A DNA stretch of 64,000 nt, from contig CAWATZ010000014.1 of NCBI GenBank assembly GCA_963784995.1, forward strand, positions 62,001 to 126,000, given 5' to 3'. Position numbers and translations under genes: made by a program. Positions 52,326-61,382 of the stretch are shown here, piece by piece. The notes under the pieces were generated by a model. The model was not told the DNA's origin, did no database searches, and saw nothing but the letters and a program-made list of their open reading frames with translations. Every line of letters starts with the position of its first letter. The stretch's first letter is position 1. Origin of the DNA: CAWATZ01 sp963784995. GTDB lineage: Bacteria; Planctomycetota; Planctomycetia; Gemmatales; Gemmataceae.

Positions 52326-52899
52326 ACCCAGGACTCACGTCCTGGTCTATTAACTGCCGCCCCTTCGGGGCTAAAGACAAGGGAGGGCGTTCATGTCGCA
52401 GTCGTTCGCCTGCTTGCCTGTCCAATTCGTATTCAGCATCAAGAACCGCGAGCCGTGGATTCGTGAAGAATGGGCGCAGCGGCTCTACGACTACATTGGT
52501 GGGATCGTGCAAACCGAGAAAAGCATCTTGTTGGCAGCGGGAGGAGTCCCCAACCACGTACACCTTCTCGTCTCCCTCGGACGAGAAGTCAGCCTGGCCG
52601 AGATGATGCGGCTCGTGAAGACCAACTCCTCGAAATGGGTCCATGACACCTTCCCAGACCACCCGTTCGCATGGCAGGCGGGATACGGTGCTTTCGGTGC
52701 AAGTTATGCCAATCTGGACCCCGTTCGAGCTTACATCGCACGGCAGAAAGAACACCACGCCAACCTATCCTTCCAGGACGAATACCGCGGGCTGCTGCGC
52801 GCCCACGGCCTGGAATGGGACGAGCGCTACGTCTGGGACTGACCTGTCTTTTAGCCCCGAAGGGGCGACAGTCAATAGACCAGGACGTGAGTCCTGGGT
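52326..52899 (+). mobile_element. REP-associated Y1 transposase element with flanking inverted repeats
   Basis: The left flank 52326-52380 and right flank 52844-52899 are near-perfect inverted repeats of about 55 bp surrounding the transposase gene. Each flank has two internal palindromes: CCAGGACTCACGTCCTGG and GCCCCTTCGGGGC. This arrangement is typical of a RAYT gene between REP sequences. The flank nearest the WD40 gene ends about 80 bp before that gene's start. Confidence 0.8.
52393..52842 (+). CDS. REP-associated tyrosine (IS200/IS605-like Y1) transposase
   Basis: The protein has 149 residues, a usual length for this family. The HUH metal-binding motif is NHVHLLV (residues 54-60, His55 and His57). 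The likely nucleophile is Tyr114 in VRAYIARQKEHH, the family signature Y-I-x-x-Q-x-x-H-H. 'WQAGYGAFGAS' at 94-104 is also typical. ATG 52393 follows GGGAGGG at 52381-52387. The family cuts single-stranded REP hairpins. Flanking inverted repeats support an intact, possibly still mobile, REP-RAYT unit. No accessory TnpB is present. Confidence 0.9.
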   Translation: MSQSFACLPVQFVFSIKNREPWIREEWAQRLYDYIGGIVQTEKSILLAAGGVPNHVHLLVSLGREVSLAEMMRLVKTNSSKWVHDTFPDHPFAWQAGYGAFGASYANLDPVRAYIARQKEHHANLSFQDEYRGLLRAHGLEWDERYVWD

Positions 52900-52981
52900 G
52901 AGGAACTTCGAGTGGCAGCCAACATTGAAACCAACCTGCCAACACGTAAACCAACACACAGCACCCCCAATGGAGAAACTT

Positions 52982-54145
52982 ATGAATAGGCTCTGGTTGG
53001 TGAACATGGCGGTCGGAGCAGTGCTGATCCCCTTCTACTGTGGTCGGTGCCTCGCCGAGGATTCACCCCTTCGGGCCACGCTGCAAGGGCATGGCAACGG
53101 GGTCACGTTTGTCGCGTTTAGCCCTGACGGCAAGCAACTCGCCTCGGCGGGACATGACGACAAGAGCGTCACGATCTGGGATGTGACTACCGGCAAGAAC
53201 ACCTTCACCCTGCAAGGACATACCGCTGGCATCCGTTCGATTGCCTTCAGCCCGGATGGGAAGTCCCTGGCCTCGGGTAGTGGGGACAGGACGATCAAGC
53301 TGTGGGACGTGAAAACCGGTAAAAACACCGCCACTCTCATCACGGGGCATGAACATACCATCGCTTCCGTTGCGTTCAGCCCGGATGGCAAGACTCTGGC
53401 CTCGGCAGGGAAGGACAGATTCATCAAGCTATGGGATATGGCTAGCGGCATGAATACCACCACTCTCGCGGGACACAGCGGCTCGACCTTGGTGTTCAGC
53501 CCAGACGGCAAGACCCTGGCCTCAGCCTCTGGCGCGGACCGAACACTCAAGCTATGGGATGTCCGCAGCGGCAAGAACGTCGCCACCCTCACAGGAGAAC
53601 GTCGCGATTTCTCTATCGTGGTGTTCAGCCCAGACGGCAAGACACTGGTCTCGGCAGGCTCTCTCGACGGGAACATCAAGCTGTGGGATGCCAGCAGCGG
53701 CCAGAAAACCACTACCCTCAAGGGTCACGGGGGTAGTGTCGTAGCCGTGACCTTCAGCCCGGACGGTAAGACCCTGGTCTCGGCGGGAAACAGCATCGAC
53801 CAGAGCCTCAAACTGTGGGACGTGGCCAGCGGTCGAAACGTCGCCACCCAGAAGGGGCACACTCTTGCTGTCGCCTTCAGTCCAGATAGCAAAACCCTGG
53901 CCACCGGCAACCCTGATGGGACGATCAAGCTGTGGAACGTGTCCCTTGTCAGGAAGAATGCCCAGGTGCAAGCTGAAGCGGAGGCAGCGGAAGCCAGAAT
54001 TGTCGCCGGCCAGCTTCCCCCTGGCGCCCTTGCTCGGCTTGGTACAGAGCAGTTCCAGCACGGCGGCACCATCACGTCGCTGGCATTTTCCCCGAATAGT
54101 AAAGTGCTAGTCTCCGCGGGGCAGGATCGGCTAGTTCGGGTGTGA
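52982..54145 (+). CDS. Secreted WD40 beta-propeller protein, N-terminal part (ends at an in-frame TGA)
   Basis: ATG 52982 is preferred, because GGAG lies at 52972-52975 with 6-nt spacing; ATG 52970 is also in frame. A signal peptide runs from MNRLWLVNMAVGAVLIPFYC to about CLA-EDS. Eight or so WD40 units follow, each with 'VxFSPDGKTLASAGxDxxIKLWDVxSGKNxxTLxGH'. The frame stops at TGA 54143-54145, exactly where the repeat expects Trp (LVRV-stop-DPATGKEVRRF). The frame then stays open in the same phase into the next entry, so this is the first part of one larger protein. The alternative start at 52643 would overlap the transposase and is rejected. Confidence 0.8.
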   Translation: MNRLWLVNMAVGAVLIPFYCGRCLAEDSPLRATLQGHGNGVTFVAFSPDGKQLASAGHDDKSVTIWDVTTGKNTFTLQGHTAGIRSIAFSPDGKSLASGSGDRTIKLWDVKTGKNTATLITGHEHTIASVAFSPDGKTLASAGKDRFIKLWDMASGMNTTTLAGHSGSTLVFSPDGKTLASASGADRTLKLWDVRSGKNVATLTGERRDFSIVVFSPDGKTLVSAGSLDGNIKLWDASSGQKTTTLKGHGGSVVAVTFSPDGKTLVSAGNSIDQSLKLWDVASGRNVATQKGHTLAVAFSPDSKTLATGNPDGTIKLWNVSLVRKNAQVQAEAEAAEARIVAGQLPPGALARLGTEQFQHGGTITSLAFSPNSKVLVSAGQDRLVRV

Positions 54146-54196
54146 GACCCAGCCACCGGCAAGGAGGTCCGTCGTTTTGGCGGCTTTCGCACTCCC

Positions 54197-56338
54197 GTGC
54201 AATCTGTCGCCATCTCACCCGACGGTATGCTCCTGGCAGCGGCGTGCGGGGACGGAGAAGCACCGGTCCGGTTGTGGCAGCTGGCCACTGGCAAGGCCTT
54301 GCCTTGGCCCGCCAGGCACCTCGGTACGGTGCATACGCTGGTCTTTTCCCCGGATAGCAAGACCCTCGCCACAGTTGAGAGACTTGGAAGCATCTACCTG
54401 TGGGACGTTCCCACCGGCAAGGAATTGAGCCACCTCAAGGGGAAACAGAAGGCCATTCTCGCCCTGGCTTTCTCACCGGATGGCAAATGGCTCCTTTCAG
54501 GCGGCAAGGATGAGACGGTCTGTCTCTGGGACCGGGCCTCGGGCAAACCTGTTCATTTCTTGGCGGCCGGCCCCTGGATTGCCCGTGTCGCCTTTTCGCC
54601 GGATAGCAAGACGTTTGTATCGACGAGCGCCACGGGAGCAACTTTGTGGGACACAGCGACTGGAAAAGTCCTCCGCCAGTTCCAGGCGAAGAGCGGCGGC
54701 TACTGTGTTGCCTTTGCTCCCGATGGGCGGACCCTGGGTTGGGCCGGCCTGGACCGGACTGTGCGCGTGTGGGACGTGGCCACCGGACAGGAGGTCCAGC
54801 GTTTGACCGGGCATCACGCGGGAATTGAGGCTCTGGCCTTCGCTCCCGATGGCAAGACGATCGCTTCGGCTGGCCGGGACCAGCGGATACGCCTCTGGGA
54901 CGTGACCACGGGAAAGGAGCGATTCCCATCGGAAGCACACGATGGGATTGTCTGGTCCGTCTCCTTTTCCCGCGATGGCAAGATGCTGGCGACCGGCGGG
55001 AACGACGCCCGGATCTGCTTGTGGGACGTAGCCAGCCGCAAGTTGCTGCGCCGGCTGGAAGGGCATGCGGGCATGATCTCGGCGCTGGAGTTCTCACCCG
55101 ACGGCAAGGTCCTCGCGTCCGCCTCGGGCGGTCCCGACGCGACAGTCCGCTTGTGGGATCCGGCCACCGGCAAGGAGCTTCGACAATTCCCTGGGGATCA
55201 CCCGGCCGGTTTCAGGAGTTTGACCTTCTCTCCCGTCGGCACTCTCCTTGCCGGCGGCAGTTGTGGTCAGAGCGTCCACCTTTGGAACGTCACAACTGGC
55301 AAGACGGTTCAAGTGCTGCGCAGCGGCGACAGCAATGACTACCGTGTCTGCTTTGCCCCCTCAGGGACGTTGCTGGCGGTCGGTCGGGATACCAGTCTCC
55401 GGGCTTGGTCCCTCCCAGCCGGCACCCGGCTGTATCGGTTCCAGAGCAAGGCGCTGTCACCCTTCTGCACCGCCTTTTCGGCTGATGGCCGAAACTTGGC
55501 CGGCCTGGGCAAAGAGGCCGTCTCGATCGTGGAACTGGCCACCGGCAAGGAGCGTACTCGGCTACCGATCGAGCAGGACTTGTTCGCGCTCTGTTTTTCC
55601 CCCAATGGCGAACGCTTGATCGGCGCCCTCGATTCCGGTCCGGTGTGCGTCTGGAACCTGCCGACCGGGCGCGAGTTGGCCCGGTTGCCGGTCCGCTCCT
55701 TCGGGACGCGGTCGCTGGCCTGTTCCCCCGACGGCAAGCTCCTGGCTTCAGGCGGGTCAGAAGGCACAGCCCTGCTCTGGGACCTGAGCCAACTTCCAGC
55801 ACCAAAGCAGCCGGCTCCGTGCCGGCTTTCTCCAAAGGAGTTGGAAGACCAATGGGGTTTGCTGAACAGCGAGGATGCCACTCGGGCATACCAGGCCTTG
55901 TGGGTGTTGCGATCCGTTCCCCAGCAAGTCGTGCCACTGCTGCAGCGGGACCTACGACCGGCAACGGCAGCCGACTCCAGGCGGATCGCTGCTTTGGTGA
56001 AAGACCTGGACCATGAGGAGTTTGCCATCCGTGAGAAGGCGACAGCAGAACTGGAGAAGTTAGCGGGTGCTGCGGAACTAGCGCTTCGCAAGGCCCTGGA
56101 ATTGGATCCTCCAGCGGAAGTGCGCATCCGTGTGCAGGAGTTGCTCGAAAAAGCCAGTAAGCCCGCAGGCGAACGTTTGCGGATACTGCGGCGTCTCGAA
56201 CTGCTTGAGCAGGTCGATACCACGGAGGCCCGCGAGTTGCTGGGGCAACTGGCGGAAAACAAATCCGACCTCTGGCTGGCTGAACAAGCAGGGGGAATCA
56301 AAAAGCAGCTTCGGATTCGTGAGGCCGTGAAACCGTAA
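54197..56338 (+). CDS. WD40 beta-propeller protein, C-terminal part with helical module
   Basis: In the same frame as the previous entry, separated only by the TGA at 54143. The sense already resumes at 54146 (DPATGKEVRRFGG); the first usable start after the stop is GTG 54197. About 13 WD40 units follow ('LAFSPDGKWLLSGGKDETVC', 'LATGGNDARICLWDVASRK'). From about codon 535 a helical C-terminal region (LSPKELEDQWGLLNSEDATR, 'IAALVKDLDHEEFAIREKAT', 'RILRRLELLEQVDTTEAREL') resembles, from memory, the HEAT-like tail of many Gemmata WD40 proteins. The full protein would be about 1,118 residues with two or three propellers. It is likely periplasmic or secreted, with protein-binding function. Confidence 0.85.
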   Translation: MQSVAISPDGMLLAAACGDGEAPVRLWQLATGKALPWPARHLGTVHTLVFSPDSKTLATVERLGSIYLWDVPTGKELSHLKGKQKAILALAFSPDGKWLLSGGKDETVCLWDRASGKPVHFLAAGPWIARVAFSPDSKTFVSTSATGATLWDTATGKVLRQFQAKSGGYCVAFAPDGRTLGWAGLDRTVRVWDVATGQEVQRLTGHHAGIEALAFAPDGKTIASAGRDQRIRLWDVTTGKERFPSEAHDGIVWSVSFSRDGKMLATGGNDARICLWDVASRKLLRRLEGHAGMISALEFSPDGKVLASASGGPDATVRLWDPATGKELRQFPGDHPAGFRSLTFSPVGTLLAGGSCGQSVHLWNVTTGKTVQVLRSGDSNDYRVCFAPSGTLLAVGRDTSLRAWSLPAGTRLYRFQSKALSPFCTAFSADGRNLAGLGKEAVSIVELATGKERTRLPIEQDLFALCFSPNGERLIGALDSGPVCVWNLPTGRELARLPVRSFGTRSLACSPDGKLLASGGSEGTALLWDLSQLPAPKQPAPCRLSPKELEDQWGLLNSEDATRAYQALWVLRSVPQQVVPLLQRDLRPATAADSRRIAALVKDLDHEEFAIREKATAELEKLAGAAELALRKALELDPPAEVRIRVQELLEKASKPAGERLRILRRLELLEQVDTTEARELLGQLAENKSDLWLAEQAGGIKKQLRIREAVKP

Positions 56339-56361
56339 TGTTTCAGCCGCTCACCATCCAT

Positions 56362-59092
56362 TCACGGCAGCCCCGACCACTTGCGGGCCACCCACTCGAC
56401 CGTCAGCAGGAACAGGATCACGATCAGGGTGGGCCACCACAGATACAGCGGCTGTGGCGTGCGATCGACGGCCCGTTCCTCTTTCTGGGTCAGGTCATCG
56501 ACCAGCTGGCTGGCGTTCTCCGGCACGTACACCTTGGCGGAGCCGCTGCGCTCCGCCAGGTTTTTCAGCAGGTTCCAGTCGGTGGCCACGTCCAGCATCT
56601 CCTCACTCGGTGGGGCCGACACCACAAACTCGGCCTTGGTCGGCGGTGCCCCATCCGGACCCGGTGTGCGGACAGGCCCGGCCAACGCCGGGATGTCCAG
56701 CTCGATCCGGTACGAGCCGACCGGCAGGTCGCGCACCTTGCCCTCCAGAACCCGCGGCTGCACGGCACGCACGCCAAGCTGCACCACCGCCACCTTTTCC
56801 TCCCGGCCATCGGGCAAGACGCGCAGCACCAGCGCCTGGTAGGGCCGATCTCCCGGCGGCCTGGCGGGCAGCGCCTCCAGTTCCTTGGCCAGGCGAACGC
56901 GCACGTCGATGTCCTGACCTGGCTCGTAGGTGGTGCGGGGCGTGCCGAAGCGCACCGTGGAGGTGCCGCCCGGCAGCAGCTTGTCGGCGGTGGCCCAGCG
57001 GATCAGCTGGCCCCAGAAGCGGTGATGGTGCTTGTCGCCGATCTTGTAGCGCCAGCGCCAGGTGCTGTCCAGCCCGACAAACAGCACGCGCCCCTTGCCG
57101 AAGGTCTGCCAGGCGATCAGCGAACTGGCCTCCCGCTCGGTGCGCGGCTTTTCCTTGAGGAACTCCTCGCCTTCGCCGGGGTAATAGGCCAGGGTGGTGG
57201 CGGCCGGCTTCTTCTTGCCGACCACCGCCCAGTAGTGTGGCGGCAGCTGGTTCCAGACCGTCGTCTTGGGCCGTTCCGGCGGCTGGGCGGGTTTCAGGAT
57301 CTGATCCTGTTCCCTGTCCTCCAACTGGAGCAGCGGGTTGTCCTTGCCCTCGTCCGTCAGCGTGACCGGGAAGCCGGTCCGCGAATCGACCTTGCGCAGG
57401 TCGGTGACCGGCAGCAGCTCGAATAACGGATCGGTCTGGGTGAGATTGTCCGGAACCACTTCGGGGAAGCGCAGCGGCATGAAGCGCTTGCCGGCCACGA
57501 TCACCAGGGTGCCGCCGCAGTCGCGGACGTAACTGGCCAGCCGCTGCCGCTGATCCAGAGTCAGTTGCCCCGGTGACACGTCGCCGACAATGACCGTGTC
57601 ATAGTCCGCCAGGGCCTTCGGGTCGGCGGGCATGGTCAGCGCGGGCCAGTTCTCCTTGCGCAGTTCCTCCTCGGAAACCTTGCCGAGACGCGGCTGATTG
57701 AACACGACGCTCTTGACTTCCTTGACCAGCTTGTCGCGGGACAGGGCCACCGAGACGTAGTGAAACTCCCAGCGGGCCTCGCCGTCGATCATCATCACCT
57801 CGGCCTGTTCCTTGATGACGGTGATCTCGTGCTGCCGTTTCAGGGCGGACAGGTCGCTCCAGCCCGGCGGCGCCTGGATGGCCACGGTCAGCTTCTGCGG
57901 TCCCTCCTTGTCAAGGCTGATGGGGAAATAGACCGATTGGTCCCGATCGACGCCATCGTGCAGCAGCCGCTGCTGGCCCAGCACCTTGTCGCCGTTCTTC
58001 AGCTCGACCGTCAGGGTCTGCGGCCGAACGTCGCGCAGGCGGAGGTTGGCCTTGACCATCGCATTGATCGTCTGGCTATCGTGCGGGTCTTTCAGGACCA
58101 CGGAGGGCGCCTCGATGCTGGCCACCGCCAGGGTGGCCCGGGAGTGCCGGGTGCCCATCGCCACCGGGTAAATGGGTGCCTTCAGATCGCGGAGCTTGGT
58201 CGCCAGGCCGAACGGCTGCTCGCCCCGGTTCTGCCGGCCGTCGCTGAACAGCACCACGCCGCGCACCGTGCCCCGGCCCTGCCTCGCCTGTTCCAGGGCC
58301 TGGCCCAGCGGACGGTTGAGATCCGTGAAGGCTCGTTCGGGGGTCGTGCTTTCATCGTTCGCATGCGCCCCACGACCCTGGGGAGAGTTCGGCCAGCGAA
58401 AGACCTCTTCCACCCGATCCGAAGGGGCCTGCCAGACGTCCTGGGCAAAGCCGAACACTTCCACCTGGAACCGCTTGCCCAGCTTCCGCAGCAGCTGGCC
58501 GCCGTCCTTGGCCAGCAAGCGCTGCACCGTCTCGGATCGGCTCAACGCATCGACCTGCTTGCAGACCGCGTCGTGAGCGGCCTTCCGCGATTGCTCCACC
58601 TTCTGCTGCCGCTCCGGGTCGTCGGGAAACTCGTCCGGAGCAACCCACTGGATCGCGTTGTTCTTGCGATACTGCTGAATCCATTCCTCCACCTGCAACA
58701 CCGAGGTGCCTTCCGGCGGCGTCAGGTTGAGCGCTCGGGCCAGCTGAAGTTTCTCGTAGGGTGATCGCTGCGGATCCAGCGCGTCCATGCTTCCGGTGCG
58801 GTCGATCAGCAGCAGCACGCGATCCGTGGCCCGGGCCTGGAAGGCCGGCAGCAGCTGGGGCTGAAAGCCGATCAGCGTCAGCAGCACCACCAGGACCGTG
58901 AGGCGCAGGCTCAGCAGCGAGCGGGCGACGAACAGGCTGACCAGCTTCAGCTCGGTCCGATACAAGCAACAGGATCAGCGCCAGGGGAATGAGCGCCAGC
59001 AGCAGCGAGAGCAAGCCGTCCGGTATCGAACTGCCCCAGCGCGGCGACAGGACCACGCTCATCCCGGTGAAAGGAATGTTGATGGTAAACAT
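56362..59092 (-). CDS. Large vWA-domain membrane protein (glutamine-amidotransferase-like type); one frameshift near the start
   Basis: ATG 59092 (GGAGG at 59101-59105, 8-nt spacing) begins MFTINIPFTGMSVVLS, then a membrane helix (LLSLLLALIPLALILLL). An extra base near 58961, in CTTGTATCGG, shifts the frame; removed, it continues Y-R-T-E-L-K-L-V-S-L into the 867-codon frame. A second helix runs 'LTVLVVLLTLIGFQ'. Next is a vWA domain whose metal site reads LLIDRTGSM (D-x-T-x-S). A class I glutamine-amidotransferase-like segment follows (DTVIVGDVSPGQLTLDQRQR, 'YVRDCGGTLVIVAGKRFMPL'). The C-terminal helix is LYLWWPTLIVILFLLTVEWV. It is the last gene of the MoxR-DUF58-vWA operon. It starts 2 nt after the preceding stop and ends 23 bp from the convergent WD40 gene. 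Confidence 0.8.
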
Positions 59093-59094
59093 GC

Positions 59095-60456
59095 TCACCG
59101 CCTCCGGGCAATGCGACTGGTCATCCACACTTCCGAGCACAGCAGGGCGATCACGCCAAACAGCAACAGCCACCACAGGTCGTGTTCGGAGCCGGCCAGC
59201 AGTTCCGAGCAGTCGTCGAGATAGTTCACCCCGACCACCTTCGTGACCTGCTTCCGTTCCTCCGGGTTGCACAGGTCGAGGTCGTCGGCCCCACGCGGGT
59301 CGGGCTGCACGACAAAGTACACGGTGCGGTTGCGCGAGGTGGTCAGCACGTAAACGCCGGGCAGGCGCGTGTCCTTGTGGACAAAGAGGCCGTCCTTGGC
59401 TTCCAGTTCGACCGCCTCGCCCCGCGGCGGCTTGAGGGTGGCCCGGTCCAGCGATTCGTCGTCCATCGGCTGATAGACGATGGGCTGCCCCGGCGTCAGG
59501 TTGCAGTCGAGGCCGCGAGAGCCGGCCAGATGGACGGTCAGCTCGTGGGCTAGCGCTTGCAGTTCGAGCAGCCCCACCAGGTTGGTGCCCCAGGTGTCGT
59601 CCAGCGGCACACAGCACTGGATCACGCGCCCCTTGCCGTACTTCTTCTCGACCAGGAAAGGAGCCTTGGTGGTCAGGTCGCCCGCGACCACGGCACCGGA
59701 TGCGCCAGGTCCGTCCGAATCCGGGCGGGCCAGCCTCCACCAGCGTGGAAAGCGGGCGTTGCCCAGGCCTCCCGACAGCTTGTCGCGGAACAGCTCCAGT
59801 GCGGGGTGCGAGAAGCTCGACAGCTGCGGATGTGCGGCCGGGTCGGCCGTCACGCCGTCGGTGGGGATCGGTTCGTTCTCGTTGCCGACCGCTTCTTCCA
59901 GCGAAGTCGGTAGCCAGCCCTGGCCGCCCTGATACAGTTCCTTGTTGACGAAAGCCGAATTGGTGCGAGGCCCGTGCGTGACCAGCAAACCGCCGCCGGC
60001 CTCGACAAAAAGGCCGACCGCCGCACGCTGCTCATCCGACAGATGCGGCACGTCACAAAGGACCAGGACGCGCGGCCGGGTACTTGGCTCAGGGCCCACG
60101 TCCTTGTTCAGGGCCAAAGTCAGTTCTTCCAGTGGGACGAGCTTGGCCCGGAGGAGGGTTTTTTTCTGGGATAGATCGAGCCTCGCATAGAGGAAACCAG
60201 CTCCTCGCTCGTTCCGGGATGGTGGCAGGCCATCGACCAGCAGCACCGGCAAGAGCGGCAGCATCACCGCGAAGTCCTGGCGGTTGTCGCCGGGGATGCG
60301 ATCCTTGATCGGCACCCCGATCAGCGATTTGTCCTTTTTGCGTTCTGGACTGTCCGGCTCGACGATCAGCGAAATCAGATGCGAGCCAGGACCATCGAAG
60401 GTGTTTTTGAAGGTCAAGGGCAGTCGGACGTCGCGCAGGTCGTCGCGGACCGGCAA
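59095..60456 (-). CDS. BatA-like vWA membrane protein, C-terminal part (same gene as 60557-61378)
   Basis: The sense enters this frame at about 60597 (IALEFRTTLKILNQTYQRPY), although the first ATG-like start is at 60456. It contains Ig-like sequence, then a DJ-1/glutamine-amidotransferase-like domain ('RVLVLCDVPHLSDEQRAAVG', 'VEAGGGLLVTHGP') and a C-terminal transmembrane helix (WWLLLFGVIALLCSEVWMTS) followed by RIARRR. It would lie mostly outside the cytoplasmic membrane. The stop at 59095-59097 is 2 nt from the start of the next vWA gene. With the N-terminal part the protein is about 760 residues, the usual size of this planctomycete family. Confidence 0.8.
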   Translation of the reverse strand: MPVRDDLRDVRLPLTFKNTFDGPGSHLISLIVEPDSPERKKDKSLIGVPIKDRIPGDNRQDFAVMLPLLPVLLVDGLPPSRNERGAGFLYARLDLSQKKTLLRAKLVPLEELTLALNKDVGPEPSTRPRVLVLCDVPHLSDEQRAAVGLFVEAGGGLLVTHGPRTNSAFVNKELYQGGQGWLPTSLEEAVGNENEPIPTDGVTADPAAHPQLSSFSHPALELFRDKLSGGLGNARFPRWWRLARPDSDGPGASGAVVAGDLTTKAPFLVEKKYGKGRVIQCCVPLDDTWGTNLVGLLELQALAHELTVHLAGSRGLDCNLTPGQPIVYQPMDDESLDRATLKPPRGEAVELEAKDGLFVHKDTRLPGVYVLTTSRNRTVYFVVQPDPRGADDLDLCNPEERKQVTKVVGVNYLDDCSELLAGSEHDLWWLLLFGVIALLCSEVWMTSRIARRR

Positions 60457-60556
60457 GGACAGGGGAGTGCCGCGCTCCTTCTCGCTGGCGTCGGCGGCAG
60501 GCTCACCTGGCTGATCGACCCGATAGCGGAGGCTGTAGGGGCGTTGATACGTCTGA

Positions 60557-61378
60557 TTAAGGATCTTCAGGGTGGTGCGGAATTCGAGCGCGATTAAGGC
60601 CCGGAGCCTGGCCGGAGCGGAGGGAGGTCAGCGACCAGTTGGGCACCTTCTGATCGGCGGGCCGTTCCAGGGTCACCATCCAGGTGCGTGGCGTTACGCT
60701 GCTGTCGCTCAATTGCGGGCCCAGCAGTTCCCAGCGGTTCAGCGTTCGCTGGTCGGCCCAGCCGGACTTGCGGCCGTCGCTCAGCAGGATGATTTCCCGC
60801 CGCGAGTGGTGGCTGCTTTTCAGCGTCAGGTGGGCCGTCTCCAGAGCGAGGGGCCAGTCACAGGCCCCTGATGGAGCCGGCATCTGTTCCAGGGCCTTGC
60901 GCAGCTGGCGGCGATCCGAGATCAGCTCGGGAACGATGGGCACGACCTGCTCGCGGGCCTGGAGGATGGCGACGTTGTCGCCGGGGGCGAGCCGATCAAG
61001 CAGTTCCTTGCTCCACTCGACGGCCTTGTCCTGAAGGGACTTGGCGGTGTCATCGGTGTAGCTCATCGGCGCGGAGCCGTCGAAGACCAGCACCACATCC
61101 CGGTTGTTTCCCAGGGGGAGCTTCTCGACGATGGGCCCGGCCGCCCACGGAGCGGCCATCGCCAGCACCAGGATGGCGATCAGCCCCATGCGCAGCAGCA
61201 TCAGCATCAGCTCTTCGATGAAGATCTTGCGCCGGGTGATCTCGCTGACCTTGAGGAAGCGCATCGCGCCCCAGTCCACGATGTCGAACCGGCGGCGGTT
61301 GAGCAGGTGGATCAGGATCGGGATGGCCACGCCGGCCAGGCCGAAGAGCATCAGCCAGTTTTGCAGTCCAAACGTCAT
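60557..61378 (-). CDS. BatA-like vWA membrane protein, N-terminal part (frameshifted)
   Basis: ATG 61378 has GGAGG at 61386-61390 overlapping the upstream stop codon, with 7-nt spacing. The N-terminus is the BatA-type double-membrane motif (LQNWLMLFGLAGVAIPILIH, LLNRRRFDIVDWGAMRFL), with a second helix GLIAILVLAMAAPWAAG. The vWA domain follows: VVLVFDGSAPM instead of the usual D-x-S-x-S-M, then 'VAILQAREQVVPIV' and 'REIILLSDGRKSGW'. Near 60600 one extra base (in CCGGGCCTTAATCGCGC) shifts the frame, so the last 13 or so residues (NRARIPHHPEDP) are spurious. The gene continues at 60456-59095. Its partners are the MoxR ATPase and DUF58 genes upstream. Confidence 0.82.
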   Translation of the reverse strand: MTFGLQNWLMLFGLAGVAIPILIHLLNRRRFDIVDWGAMRFLKVSEITRRKIFIEELMLMLLRMGLIAILVLAMAAPWAAGPIVEKLPLGNNRDVVLVFDGSAPMSYTDDTAKSLQDKAVEWSKELLDRLAPGDNVAILQAREQVVPIVPELISDRRQLRKALEQMPAPSGACDWPLALETAHLTLKSSHHSRREIILLSDGRKSGWADQRTLNRWELLGPQLSDSSVTPRTWMVTLERPADQKVPNWSLTSLRSGQAPGLNRARIPHHPEDP

Positions 61379-61382
61379 TCCG

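Noticed and set aside
50755..52758. 667-codon minus-strand frame opposite the histidine kinase
   Set aside because: It overlaps a clear histidine kinase and a transposase on the other strand and has no recognisable protein features; it is a GC-rich antisense artefact.
52643..52970. Upstream extension of the WD40 reading frame
   Set aside because: It runs through the transposase gene and the inverted repeat in another frame; the signal peptide and ribosome-binding site place the start at 52982.
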